64,000 nt of DNA, from assembly GCA_963840925.1 (NCBI GenBank), contig CAWJAY010000052.1, forward strand, positions 14,919 to 78,918. The letters are read 5' to 3'. The position numbers and the translations under genes were made by a program. This stretch comes from DATAOG01 sp963840925 (lineage in GTDB: Bacteria; Pseudomonadota; Alphaproteobacteria; Geminicoccales; Geminicoccaceae). The notes below the pieces were generated by a model. The model made no database searches. It had not been told where the DNA came from and worked only from the letters and a program-made list of their open reading frames with translations. Below are positions 17,608-26,267 of the stretch, piece by piece. The stretch's first letter is position 1, and every line of letters begins with the position of its first letter.

Positions 17608-18960
17608 TCGTGTCGCGAAGGTGGTGGAAATTCGGCGGCGCGGGTCCGAAGGCATGGTGGTCGGCATCAGGCGGCGAAGTCAAGATCGGTGGGCGAGCGC
17701 TCGAGGGTCTGCCAGCCGTCGACCCGGCGCATGGTGATCTGACCGGACGCCAACAGCGCCCAGAACAGCATGGCGGCGGTCTCGGCACAGGGCAGCAGGC
17801 ACTGCGTCTTGATTTTCCGCTCGAACTCCTCGTGCAGGCGCTCGATCGCGTTCGTGGTCCTCACCGAGCGCCACTGCTCGGGCGGGTAGCGCACGAACGT
17901 GAACAGGCGCTCGCCGGCTTCTTCCAAGCTCGTCGCGACCGACCGGCAGCGAAGCTTCCACTTGGCCAGGAACGCCTTACGCCGGACTACGACCTCGGCG
18001 GCGGCCTTGGCGTTCATCATGTGGTTGAAGTCGGCCTTGATCTCGTCGTGCAGGTGCTTCGGCGCGTGGGCGAGCAGATTGCGCTCCTTGTGCACGGTGC
18101 AGCGCTGAACCGGCACATCGTCCCACAGGCTGGCGAGCGCCGCTTCCAGGCCTTTGCCGCCGTCGACGATCACCAATTCGGGTCGGCCGAGCCCACGGCT
18201 GGTCAGGTCGTCCAGCATGGCCCGCCACGCGGCCTCGCTTTCGCCACCCATGTTCTTGATGGCGAGCACCACCTTCTGGCCGTCGCGGCGGACACCCAGG
18301 GCAATCAGCAGCGAGATGGCCGTGGCCTTGCGATCGAGCCGGACCTTGACCACGGTGCCGTCGAGGATCAGCCGCACAATGTCGTCGCCGGCAAGATCAC
18401 GCTCCTGCCAGGCCTGCCAGGCCGAGCGGGTCTTCTGCCAGGCCCGGCTGACCACGTCCTTGCCCACATGGCCCTCGAACAACCTGGCCAACGCTCGCCG
18501 CGCCCGGCGGGTGTTCATGCCGGCGAGGTAGACCTCGGCGATCAAGGCCTCGGCGCGATGGGAGAGCCGCTTGTAAGCGGGCAGCAAGTCGCTCTTCCAT
18601 TCCTGCTCGCCAGCCTCGTCGCGCAGACGAGCGCGCGGCACCGAGAGCGTCAGCAGGCCGAAGGTGGTGACCAGCTGGCGCGGCCGGTGCCCGTGGCGCC
18701 GACCAGTGCAGACCGCTCCTCGCTCGTAACGCCCACGGCCGAGCGAGCCTTCCAGCTCCTCCTCCAGCAGCTCCTCGATGAACGAGCGGACCTGACCACG
18801 GACCGCCTCCTCCAACGGATCGAACCAGTCGCTGCTGACGAACGGCGATGGCCCTGCCAGCACGGTTGGCGTAACTTCCTTCATGGCGTGGGTTCCTTCT
18901 CGATCTTGCCAATCGGAACCTACGCCGCCTCATCCAATTTCCACCAACCTCGCGACACGA
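17608..18960 (-). mobile_element. IS256-family insertion sequence, about 1353 bp
   Basis: The ends share the inverted repeat TCGTGTCGCGA(A/G)G, continuing as TGGTGGAAATT with few mismatches. A full transposase gene lies inside. The 8 bp on each side differ (TTATCTTA region versus CCCGCGCC), so the expected target duplication is absent. Confidence 0.85.
17667..18884 (-). CDS. IS256-family transposase
   Basis: A 405-residue mutator-type DDE transposase. Catalytic acids are Asp in RLILDGTVVKVRLDRKAT, Asp in LVIVDGGKGLEAALA and Glu in RTTNAIERLHEEFERKIK. The C-x2-H motif of the family is seen in VQRCTVHKERNLLAHAPK. Length and frame are intact, so the element could still move. The start is the ATG at 18884, about 76 bp inside the element. 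Confidence 0.93.
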   Translation of the reverse strand: MKEVTPTVLAGPSPFVSSDWFDPLEEAVRGQVRSFIEELLEEELEGSLGRGRYERGAVCTGRRHGHRPRQLVTTFGLLTLSVPRARLRDEAGEQEWKSDLLPAYKRLSHRAEALIAEVYLAGMNTRRARRALARLFEGHVGKDVVSRAWQKTRSAWQAWQERDLAGDDIVRLILDGTVVKVRLDRKATAISLLIALGVRRDGQKVVLAIKNMGGESEAAWRAMLDDLTSRGLGRPELVIVDGGKGLEAALASLWDDVPVQRCTVHKERNLLAHAPKHLHDEIKADFNHMMNAKAAAEVVVRRKAFLAKWKLRCRSVATSLEEAGERLFTFVRYPPEQWRSVRTTNAIERLHEEFERKIKTQCLLPCAETAAMLFWALLASGQITMRRVDGWQTLERSPTDLDFAA

Positions 18961-19545
18961 CCCGCGCCCCACGCGAGGGGGACTAGTGAATTACCTCACA
19001 ACATCCATGCCACCGACGCGACGAAGTTCGGATCGGCGAGGATCGGCGCGGCGCTTCGATCTGCGCCGGCGCCGGATGACCGGCGTGCAGGTCAGCACCA
19101 GAAAACCGATCTCCAGAATAGCAACAGCACGACAGCGCCACGCCGCCTGTGCCCCTGGAGCCCAGGGCCGTGGACCAGGGACCCGGTCGATCGCAGGAAT
19201 ACCGTCGAGCGGCTGCTTACCGGGTGCGGCGGTCTTCGATCCGGTGGCGGCCGGTGCTGCAGCGGCGTACAGCAGGAGCGGCCGCCGTGGCCACTAGGCG
19301 CCCTAAGGAGGCTCTAAGTCTGCTGCGCGCGGTTCTCGACGCCCCTGGTTCATCGGCGTGCCGAGCATGCCCGGCGCGATGTTGTTGACCCGGGTGTGGT
19401 CGGGCGCGTTCGAGGCAGGGATGCGCGTGAGGTCCCACCGACCGCCCCCGACGAGTCGGCGTGGATGCCGGCGCCCCGGGGAACTTTTGCAGCGGGGCAA
19501 CGTTGAACGCCCGGCTTCCACGAAGACGGGCGATGCAGGCAACCG
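18961..19545. other. gene-poor debris between IS256 and the glycan locus
   Basis: No intact gene. A minus-strand frame near 19060-19120 (AILEIGFLVLTCTPVIRRRRR) looks like the end of a membrane protein. A short-chain dehydrogenase scrap lies at 19345-19407. The stretch fits sequence left behind by rearrangement at the IS256 end. A promoter for the glycan locus should lie near its right edge, but I cannot place it. Confidence 0.35.
19345..19407 (-). pseudogene. short-chain dehydrogenase fragment
   Basis: Twenty-one residues read APDHTRVNNIAPGMLGTPMNQ. This is the segment after the active-site helix of SDR oxidoreductases (typically IRVNxIAPGxxxTPM). Nothing before or after it belongs to an SDR, so only this scrap remains. 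Confidence 0.5.
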
Positions 19546-20667
19546 ATGGACCCATGCGTTCTCATTACCGGTGGCGCGGGCTTCATCGGCTCGCATCTCG
19601 CCGATGAGTTGCTCAGCCGCGGGTACCGCGTGCGGGTGCTCGATGCCTTAGCCGCCCAGGTTCACGGCGACAGCCAGGTTCGGCCGGCTTACCTCGCAGC
19701 CGAGATCGAGCTGGTCAGCGGCGACGTCCGCGACCCGGACGCGGTCCGGCGCGCGCTCCTGGGCACCGACGCGGTAATCCATTTAGCCGCCGCGGTCGGG
19801 GTCGGCCAGAGCATGTACGAGGTCGCGGACTACGTCGGGGTCAACGATCTCGGCACCGCGATCCTGCTCCAGGCGCTGATCGAGCGGCCGGTCGAGCGGC
19901 TGGTCGTGGCCTCGTCGATGAGCATCTACGGCGAGGGCCTGTACCGCGACCAGAGCGGGTCGGTCGTGCAGGACGCGGTCCGGCGGGCGGCGGCGCTCCG
20001 GCGCGGCCGGTGGGACCCGACCGATCGCGAGGAGCGACGGCTCTGCCCGGTACCGACCCCGGAGTGGAAGCGGCCGGCGCTGACCTCGGTCTATGCGCTG
20101 ACCAAATTCGCCCAGGAGCGGATGTGCCTCGTGATCGGCGATGCCCACGGGATCGCGACCACGGCGCTACGCTTCTTCAATGTCTACGGCACGCGGCAGG
20201 CGCTCTCCAACCCCTATACCGGGGTGCTCGCGATCTTCGCCGCGCGCCTTCTCAACGGCCGCAGGCCGCTGGTGTTCGAGGACGGCGAGCAACGGCGCGA
20301 CTTCGTCGACGTCCGCGACGTTGCCCGCGCCTGCCGCCTCGCGCTCGAGGCGCCGGGCGCAGCCGGCCATGCGATCAACGTTGGCAGCGGCCGCAGCCAG
20401 ACCGTGCGCGAGGTCGCCCAAGGGCTGGCGGCGACGCTGGGGCGTCCGGATCTGCTGCCCGAGATCACCGGCAGCTTCCGGACCGGCGATGTCCGCCACT
20501 GCTTTGCCGATCTGGCGCTCGCGCGCGAGTTGCTCGGCTACACGCCCCGGATCGAGTTCGAGAACGGCGTCGCCGCGCTCGCCGAGTGGCTAGCCAGCAC
20601 GGGCGAGGCGGTCGACCGCGTCGACCAGGCGACCGCCGAGCTGCGGGCGTGGGGGCTTGTGGCGTGA
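19546..20667 (+). CDS. NAD-dependent nucleotide-sugar epimerase/dehydratase
   Basis: A 373-residue extended SDR. It has the Rossmann motif ITGGAGFIGSHLADELL at the N-terminus, VIHLAAAVGVGQSMYEV, the SSMSIYG strand and the catalytic pair in SVYALTKFAQE (Y-x3-K). The substrate end shows RFFNVYGTRQALSNPYTGVLAIF and the DFVDVRDVARA signature. An insert (about residues 140-180) with DPTDREERRLCPVPTPEW recalls dTDP-rhamnose 4-epimerase-like members. It should make an epimerised NDP-sugar for the glycosyltransferases that follow. The next gene's GTG overlaps its TGA. Confidence 0.85.
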   Translation: MDPCVLITGGAGFIGSHLADELLSRGYRVRVLDALAAQVHGDSQVRPAYLAAEIELVSGDVRDPDAVRRALLGTDAVIHLAAAVGVGQSMYEVADYVGVNDLGTAILLQALIERPVERLVVASSMSIYGEGLYRDQSGSVVQDAVRRAAALRRGRWDPTDREERRLCPVPTPEWKRPALTSVYALTKFAQERMCLVIGDAHGIATTALRFFNVYGTRQALSNPYTGVLAIFAARLLNGRRPLVFEDGEQRRDFVDVRDVARACRLALEAPGAAGHAINVGSGRSQTVREVAQGLAATLGRPDLLPEITGSFRTGDVRHCFADLALARELLGYTPRIEFENGVAALAEWLASTGEAVDRVDQATAELRAWGLVA

Positions 20668-22712
20668 AGCCGCCGGAGCGCGCCGCTGACCAGCTGCCCT
20701 TTGCGCCATCCGTAGCCCGCCCGGCGTTCGGCGCCGTCGAGTGGTTCTGCCCGGGCGAATACGAGCGGGTTGAGCGGGCGATCGAGGCGCTGCGCGGGGC
20801 CGGGATCGAGCGCTTGCGCACCGGCGTCTGCTGGACGGACTGGCACACGCCGGCCGGCCGCAGGTGGTACGACTGGCTGTTGCCACGGTTGGCGGACGAG
20901 GTCGAGCTCCTGCCCTGCTTCACCTGCACTCCGCCCTCACTCGGCGCGGTCGCCAAGAGCTCGTCGCCATTGCGCGCGCCGAACGACTACGCCGATTTCC
21001 TCGAGGTCATGATTACCGCGCACGGCCGCCACTTCGAGTGGCTCGAGCTGTGGAACGAGTCCAACAGGCTCCACGGCTGGGACCGGCGCCTCGACCCGCA
21101 GTGGCTGATCTTCGCCGAGATGATCGGCGCCGCCGCCGTTCGGGCGCAGCAACTGGGCAAGCGGACTGTGCTCGGCGGCATGTCTCCGGGCGATCCCAGC
21201 TGGCTCGAGCTGATGGCCGAACGCGGTCTGCTCGGGCCGATCGACGCCGTCGCCATCCAGGCTTTTCACGAGATCTCGGAGCAGGATTGGCGAGGATGGC
21301 CCGAGCTGGTCGCGGAGCTGCGCGCGGTCCTCGACCGGTTCGGGCTCGAGCCGGAGCTTTGGGCGACCGCGGTCGGCTACTCGACCTGGCGCCACGACGA
21401 GGCCCGCCAGATCGCCTGCCTGCTCCAGGCTCTGGAGGCGCCGCTCCAGCGCTTCTATTGGTACGCGCTCCAGGACCTCGACCCCGAGCGCGAGATCCAG
21501 CCCCGGGGCTGCCAGATCGACGAGCGGCACTACCACTTCGGCCTGATCGGGGCCGACGGCATCCCGAAGCTGCTCCACCGGCTGCTCGCGGCCGGGGGCA
21601 TCGAGGCGGTCCGCGCCACGGCGCGGCTTCAGGCACCGGCCCTCGCTCCGGCTGAGCCGCAGGTCGTGGTCACCGGCGGCGCCGGCTTCGTCGGCGCGAA
21701 CCTGGTCGACCGCCTGGCAGGCCAGGGCGAGCGGGTGCTCGTCTACGACAGCTTGGCGCGACCGGGCGTCGAGGCCAACGCCGGCTGGCTCAAGCAGCGG
21801 CACGGCGCGCGGGTGCAGATCGAGATCGCCGACGTGCGCGATCGCTACACGCTGCGCGATGCGGTCCGGCGGGCGAGCATGATCTATCATTTCGCGGCCC
21901 AGGTCGCGGTCACCACCAGTCTCTCCGATCCTGCCACCGACTTCGAAGTCAACGCCGCCGGCACGTTCAACCTTTTGGAGGCGCTGCGGCGCCGCAGCGA
22001 GCCGCCGCCGCTGGTCTTCACCTCGACCAACAAGGTCTATGGCGGGCTCGAGGGTCTAGAGCTTAAGGCGCGGGCCAGCCGTTACGCGCCGGTCGACAGC
22101 GCGCGCGAGGCGTTCGGCATCCCAGAGACGCAGCCGCTCGCGTTCTACAGTCCCTATGGCTGCGCCAAGGGTGCGGCCGATCAATACGTTCTCGATTTCG
22201 CCCGGATGTACGATCTCTCGGCGACCGTCTTTCGCATGAGCTGCATCTTCGGCCCGCGCCAGCTCGGCACCGAGGACCAGGGCTGGGTCGCGCACTTCCT
22301 GCGGGCAGCGCTCGACGACCAGCCGATCACGGTCTTCGGCGACGGCCGGCAGGTGCGCGACCTGCTCTTCGTCGACGATCTGGTCGAGGCGCTGCTGCTG
22401 GCTCGCGCCCGGATCGGCGACCTCAAGGGACAGCCGTTCAACATCGGCGGCGGACCAACCAACGCGGTCAGCCTGCGCGAGGTGCTGGGCGAGATCGAGC
22501 AGCTCTGCGGCCACAAGCTGCTGGTCCGGTCCGGGCCGTGGCGCGCGGGCGATCAGCGTTACTACGTGTCCGATACCCGCGCCTTCCGTGCCGCCACCGG
22601 CTGGCGGCCGCGCGTCGACATCGCGACCGGCCTGGGGCGCCTCTGGCAATGGCTTTGCGCGCAGCGGGGCGCGGTCCCCGAGGCTCCGCAGATCGCAAGG
22701 TATGCGACATGA
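20664..22712 (+). CDS. fusion: glycoside hydrolase clan A-like domain plus CDP-paratose 2-epimerase-like SDR
   Basis: A 682-residue fusion. Residues about 20-320 form a (beta/alpha)8 domain like xylosidase-type hydrolases, with the acid/base glutamate E132 in LELWNESN. At the nucleophile position the usual W-x-T-E-x-G reads W233-A-T-A236-V-G-Y-S, so the glutamate is replaced by alanine. Residues about 333-682 are an extended SDR with TGGAGFVGANL, Y498-G-C-A-K502, FRMSCIFGPRQLGTEDQGW and LFVDDLVEA, close to CDP-paratose 2-epimerases. The GTG at 20664 overlaps the preceding stop (GTGA), which fixes the start. Likely a cytoplasmic enzyme whose barrel binds sugar without cutting it (inference). 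Confidence 0.85.
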   Translation: MKPPERAADQLPFAPSVARPAFGAVEWFCPGEYERVERAIEALRGAGIERLRTGVCWTDWHTPAGRRWYDWLLPRLADEVELLPCFTCTPPSLGAVAKSSSPLRAPNDYADFLEVMITAHGRHFEWLELWNESNRLHGWDRRLDPQWLIFAEMIGAAAVRAQQLGKRTVLGGMSPGDPSWLELMAERGLLGPIDAVAIQAFHEISEQDWRGWPELVAELRAVLDRFGLEPELWATAVGYSTWRHDEARQIACLLQALEAPLQRFYWYALQDLDPEREIQPRGCQIDERHYHFGLIGADGIPKLLHRLLAAGGIEAVRATARLQAPALAPAEPQVVVTGGAGFVGANLVDRLAGQGERVLVYDSLARPGVEANAGWLKQRHGARVQIEIADVRDRYTLRDAVRRASMIYHFAAQVAVTTSLSDPATDFEVNAAGTFNLLEALRRRSEPPPLVFTSTNKVYGGLEGLELKARASRYAPVDSAREAFGIPETQPLAFYSPYGCAKGAADQYVLDFARMYDLSATVFRMSCIFGPRQLGTEDQGWVAHFLRAALDDQPITVFGDGRQVRDLLFVDDLVEALLLARARIGDLKGQPFNIGGGPTNAVSLREVLGEIEQLCGHKLLVRSGPWRAGDQRYYVSDTRAFRAATGWRPRVDIATGLGRLWQWLCAQRGAVPEAPQIARYAT

Positions 22713-23998
22713 GGTTTGCGCTGCTGAACCCGAACTGGACTTTTGCGGGCAGCATCTACTTCGGCTGTCGCGAGCCGCACCTGCCGCTCGAGCTCGGCTA
22801 CGCCAGGACGATGCTCGAGCAGGCCGGTCACGATGCGGTTATGATTGATGCCCAGCTGTTCGACCTTGACCACGAGGGGGTTGCAGACCGGCTGCGCGAG
22901 TGGCGGCCGGATTTCACGGTCGTCACCACCGCCCCCTCCTACCTGTTCTGGCGCTGCGCGCCGCCTGAGCTGCGCGTGCCGCGCGCGCTGCTGGATGCGG
23001 TCCGCGACGTCGCCGGCCGCGTCGTCGTGGTCGGGCCGCACGCCTCGACCACGCCCCGGGCGGCGCTGCACAAGCTCGACGCCGACGTCGTCGTCATGGG
23101 CGAGTGCGAGGAGGTGCTGCCGCGCCTCGCACGCGAGCCCTGGCACGACATTCCGGCGATCGCGTTCGACGACGGCCGCGAGCTTCGGGTCCAGGGCGGG
23201 CCGCACGCCGGCCGCTTCGTCGACCTGCCGTCGCTGTCCTGGCCCGATGCCTGGATCGCCCAGCATCGCCATCATCATCACCGTTTCGACGCCGAGCCCG
23301 CCCGGCCCGGGGCCGAGGTCGAAACCTCGCGCGGCTGCCCCTATCACTGCTCGTTCTGCGCCAAGGAGATGTTCCGCGACCACTATCGCCGCCGCGCGCT
23401 GCCGGTGGTGCTCGAGGAGGTCGACCGGCTGATCGGCCAGGGCGTCGAGTACGTCTACTTCATCGACGAGATCTTCCTGCCCAACCGGCCGCTCCTCGAG
23501 GCGCTCGTCCAGCGCGACCTGCGCTTCGGCGTCCAGACCCGGATCGATCTGTGGAAGCCCGAGATGCTGGAGCTGCTCGGGCGCGCCGGCTGCGTGTCGA
23601 TCGAGGCCGGCGTCGAGAGCATCACGCCCGAGGGCCGTGCTGCGCTCGACAAGGACTGCCGGATGAGCACCGACGAGCTGGCCGAGCGTCTGGTCATGGC
23701 CAAGCGGCACGTGGCCTTCGTCCAGGCCAACATGATCAGCTCCGGCTACGACGACGACCTGGCGGCGCGCGCATGGTGCGAGGAGCTGCGCGCGCAGGGC
23801 GTCTGGGCGAACGAGCCGGTGCCGCTGTTCCCCTATCCGGGCTCGCCCGACTACAACAAGCTCTGGGGCCCGCCCGACGACCGCGCCTGGGAGCGAGCGC
23901 ACGCCCACTACCTGGGCCAGTTCGACGCCTTCAGCGACCTGCAGGACGAGCAGCCGCGGCCGCTCGCCGAACTCGAGCGCGGCTGCACCTGCTCATGA
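22709..23998 (+). CDS. B12-binding domain radical SAM protein
   Basis: A 429-residue protein. Residues 1-140 resemble a cobalamin-binding Rossmann domain (LLNPNW, LELGYARTMLEQAGHDAVMIDA, VVVVGPHASTTP). The radical SAM core starts with the cluster motif C210-PYH-C214-SF-C217 and continues with EEVDRLIGQGVEYVYFIDEIF and SIEAGVESITPEGR. Such proteins perform methylations, ring contractions or other radical steps on unactivated carbons. The product is unknown. ATG overlaps the previous stop (ATGA) and its own stop overlaps the next gene, so it belongs to the glycan operon. A His run (HRHHHHRF, residues 186-193) precedes the core. Confidence 0.88.
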   Translation: MRFALLNPNWTFAGSIYFGCREPHLPLELGYARTMLEQAGHDAVMIDAQLFDLDHEGVADRLREWRPDFTVVTTAPSYLFWRCAPPELRVPRALLDAVRDVAGRVVVVGPHASTTPRAALHKLDADVVVMGECEEVLPRLAREPWHDIPAIAFDDGRELRVQGGPHAGRFVDLPSLSWPDAWIAQHRHHHHRFDAEPARPGAEVETSRGCPYHCSFCAKEMFRDHYRRRALPVVLEEVDRLIGQGVEYVYFIDEIFLPNRPLLEALVQRDLRFGVQTRIDLWKPEMLELLGRAGCVSIEAGVESITPEGRAALDKDCRMSTDELAERLVMAKRHVAFVQANMISSGYDDDLAARAWCEELRAQGVWANEPVPLFPYPGSPDYNKLWGPPDDRAWERAHAHYLGQFDAFSDLQDEQPRPLAELERGCTCS

Positions 23999-25134
23999 GC
24001 ACCAGACCGGCAACCACCCAATCCGTGCTGATGACGACCGATACCTTGGGCGGCATCTGGTCGTACGCGCTCGATCTGGCCGCCGGGCTCGCCCAGGCCG
24101 GGACGCGCACGATCCTGGCCAGCATGGGGCCGGCGCCGAGCCAAGCGCAACGCGCCGATGCTGCAAGGGTGCCGGGCCTCGTCCTCGAGGTCAGCACGCT
24201 GCGGCTGGAGTGGATGCCGGATGCGGAGGAGGATGTGCGCCGGGCCGGCGACTGGCTGCTGCAGCTCGAGCAGCGCCACGCCCCGGACGTGGTGCATCTC
24301 AACGGCTATGCCCATGCGCCGCTGCCCTGGCAGGCGCCCCGGATCGTGGTCGCGCATTCCTGCGTGCAGTCGTGGTGGCGCGGCGTCCACGGCCAGCGCC
24401 TGCCGGAGAGCTGGGATCCCTATGCCCGCACCGCCGCTGCCGGCATGACGGCGGCCGATCTCGTGGTCGCGCCGACCGCGGCGCACCTCAGGGAGATCGA
24501 GGCGATCTACGGCTGGCGCCCCGGCGCTCGCGTGATCCACAACGGCGTCGACGCCAACCTGTTCAAGAGCGAGGCCAAGCGCGACGTCGTCTTCAGCGCC
24601 GGGCGGGTCTGGGACGACGCCAAGAACGTGCGCGCGCTCGACGCGGTGGCGCCGAACCTGCCCTGGCCGGTGATCGTCGCCGGCGACTGGCGGCCGCCGA
24701 CCGGCGAGGGCGAGCCGCCGTCGAATCTGCTCTGCCTCAACCTGCTCGAGCGGGCGCAGGTGAGGGACTGGCTGGCGACCTCGTCGATCTACGCCTCGCC
24801 GGCCCGCTACGAGCCGTTCGGACTCGGCGTGCTCGAGGCGGCGCTGTCGGGCTGCGCGCTGGTCCTGGGCGACATTCCGACGCTGCGTGAGCTCTGGTCC
24901 GATGCCGCTCTGTTCGTGCCGCCGGACGACCACGAGACACTCCTTGCGAGCCTGCTGGACCTGATCCAGCGGCCGGCGCTGCGCGCCCACTTCGGCCGCA
25001 CCGCCCGGGCGCGCGGCCTCTGCTACTCGCTGGAGCTGATGTCCCGGGACTACCTCGACGCTTACGAGCACGCCGCGGCCCTGCGGCCGCTCGAGCACGC
25101 CTCGGCCACCTTGCCGGCTGGCGCGGCGGACTGA
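23995..25134 (+). CDS. GT4-family glycosyltransferase
   Basis: A 379-residue retaining GT-B glycosyltransferase. The N-terminal domain binds the acceptor (TTDTLGGIWSYALDLAAGLAQAG, with the glycine-rich loop). The C-terminal domain holds the donor site: VIHNGVDANLFK, FSAGRVWDDAKNV and the E-x7-E element ARYEPFGLGVLEAALSGCALVLGD. It lacks a signal peptide and should act on the cytoplasmic membrane face. The start ATG overlaps the radical SAM stop (ATGA). Confidence 0.9.
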   Translation: MSTRPATTQSVLMTTDTLGGIWSYALDLAAGLAQAGTRTILASMGPAPSQAQRADAARVPGLVLEVSTLRLEWMPDAEEDVRRAGDWLLQLEQRHAPDVVHLNGYAHAPLPWQAPRIVVAHSCVQSWWRGVHGQRLPESWDPYARTAAAGMTAADLVVAPTAAHLREIEAIYGWRPGARVIHNGVDANLFKSEAKRDVVFSAGRVWDDAKNVRALDAVAPNLPWPVIVAGDWRPPTGEGEPPSNLLCLNLLERAQVRDWLATSSIYASPARYEPFGLGVLEAALSGCALVLGDIPTLRELWSDAALFVPPDDHETLLASLLDLIQRPALRAHFGRTARARGLCYSLELMSRDYLDAYEHAAALRPLEHASATLPAGAAD

Positions 25135-25142
25135 GGCGCGCG

Positions 25143-26267
25143 ATGCGCTTCGTCCTGTTCGCGCACTCGCTGGTCTCCGACTGGAATCATGGCAACGCTC
25201 ACTTCCTGCGCGGCATCGTGCGGGCGCTGCAGGCGCGCGGCCACGAGGTGCGAGCGCTCGAGCCGGCCGCCGGCTGGAGCCGGACCCAGCTCTTGGCCGA
25301 TCAGGGCGAGATCGAGCTCCGCCGCTTCGCGAGGCAATTCCCGGACCTCCGGCCGGAGACCTACGAGCTGGGCGGCCTCGACCTCGATGCCGCCCTCGAT
25401 GGCGCCGACGTCGTCCTGGTCCACGAGTGGAACGAGCCGGCGCTGGTCGCCCGGCTCGGCCGCCATCGTCGCAATGGCGGCCGCTACCTGCTCCTGTTCC
25501 ACGACACCCATCACCGCTCGGTCAGCGACCCGGCGGCAATGGCTGCGCTGCCCCTGGAAGGCTACGACGGCGTGCTCGCGTTCGGTGCCGCGGTGCGCGA
25601 GGCTTATCTCCGCAACGGCTGGGCCCGGCGGGTCTGGACCTGGCACGAGGCGGCAGACACGAGCCTGTTTCGACCTGGGCCCGGCCCGGCGCCCGAGGCC
25701 GGTCTGGTGTGGATCGGCAACTGGGGCGACGACGAGCGCACGGCCGAGCTCGCCGAGTTTCTGCTCGAGCCGGTGCGCGCCCTCGGCCTCGGCGCGCGCG
25801 TTCATGGCGTCCGCTATCCGGAGGCCGCGCGGCGCGCGCTGGCCGCGGCCGGCATCACCTATGGGGGCTGGCTCGCCAACGCCGAGGTCCCGCGTGCCTT
25901 CGCCCGCCACCGGGTGACCGTGCACGTGCCGCGCCGGCCCTACGTCCAGACCCTCCCGGGCGTACCGACGATCCGCGTGTTCGAGGCGCTCGCCTGCGGC
26001 ATCCCCTTGGTCTCGGCGCCCTGGCGCGACGTCGAGGGCCTGTTCCGGCCGGGCACCGACTTCCTGGTCGCGCGCGATGGCGCCGAGATGACGGAGGCAC
26101 TGCGCGCCGTGCTCGCCGACCCTGCGCTCGCCGGGGGCCTCGCCGCCAGCGGGCTCGAGACCATCCGCGCCCGCCATACCTGCGCGCACCGGGTCGACGA
26201 GTTGCTCTCGATCTGCCGCGAACTGGGCGCCGGCCCGCCGGTCGGACAGGTGCAGGAGGCATCGTGA
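25143..26267 (+). CDS. CgeB-like glycosyltransferase (copy 1)
   Basis: A 374-residue GT-B protein of the CgeB/spore-maturation-type group (glycosyl transferases group 1). Hallmarks are FAHSLVSDWNHGNAHFLRGIVRALQARGHEV at the N-terminus and the C-terminal donor region TLPGVPTIRVFEALACGIPLVSAPW followed by GTDFLVARDGAEM. It is the first of three tandem relatives with about the same start (SLVS-W-NG/GN-ATYYRGLL-RALAARGHE). The gap to the previous gene is 8 bp and its stop overlaps the next GTG. Donor sugar unknown. Confidence 0.85.
   Translation: MRFVLFAHSLVSDWNHGNAHFLRGIVRALQARGHEVRALEPAAGWSRTQLLADQGEIELRRFARQFPDLRPETYELGGLDLDAALDGADVVLVHEWNEPALVARLGRHRRNGGRYLLLFHDTHHRSVSDPAAMAALPLEGYDGVLAFGAAVREAYLRNGWARRVWTWHEAADTSLFRPGPGPAPEAGLVWIGNWGDDERTAELAEFLLEPVRALGLGARVHGVRYPEAARRALAAAGITYGGWLANAEVPRAFARHRVTVHVPRRPYVQTLPGVPTIRVFEALACGIPLVSAPWRDVEGLFRPGTDFLVARDGAEMTEALRAVLADPALAGGLAASGLETIRARHTCAHRVDELLSICRELGAGPPVGQVQEAS

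Noticed and set aside
17610..18986. A 458-codon plus-strand frame opposite the IS256 transposase
   Set aside because: Composition is that of an antisense shadow; the transposase on the other strand has all catalytic residues.
20010..20663. N-terminal extension of the fusion protein back to 20010
   Set aside because: This part is out-of-frame reading of the preceding epimerase; the GTG at 20664 overlaps its stop and gives a proper domain start.
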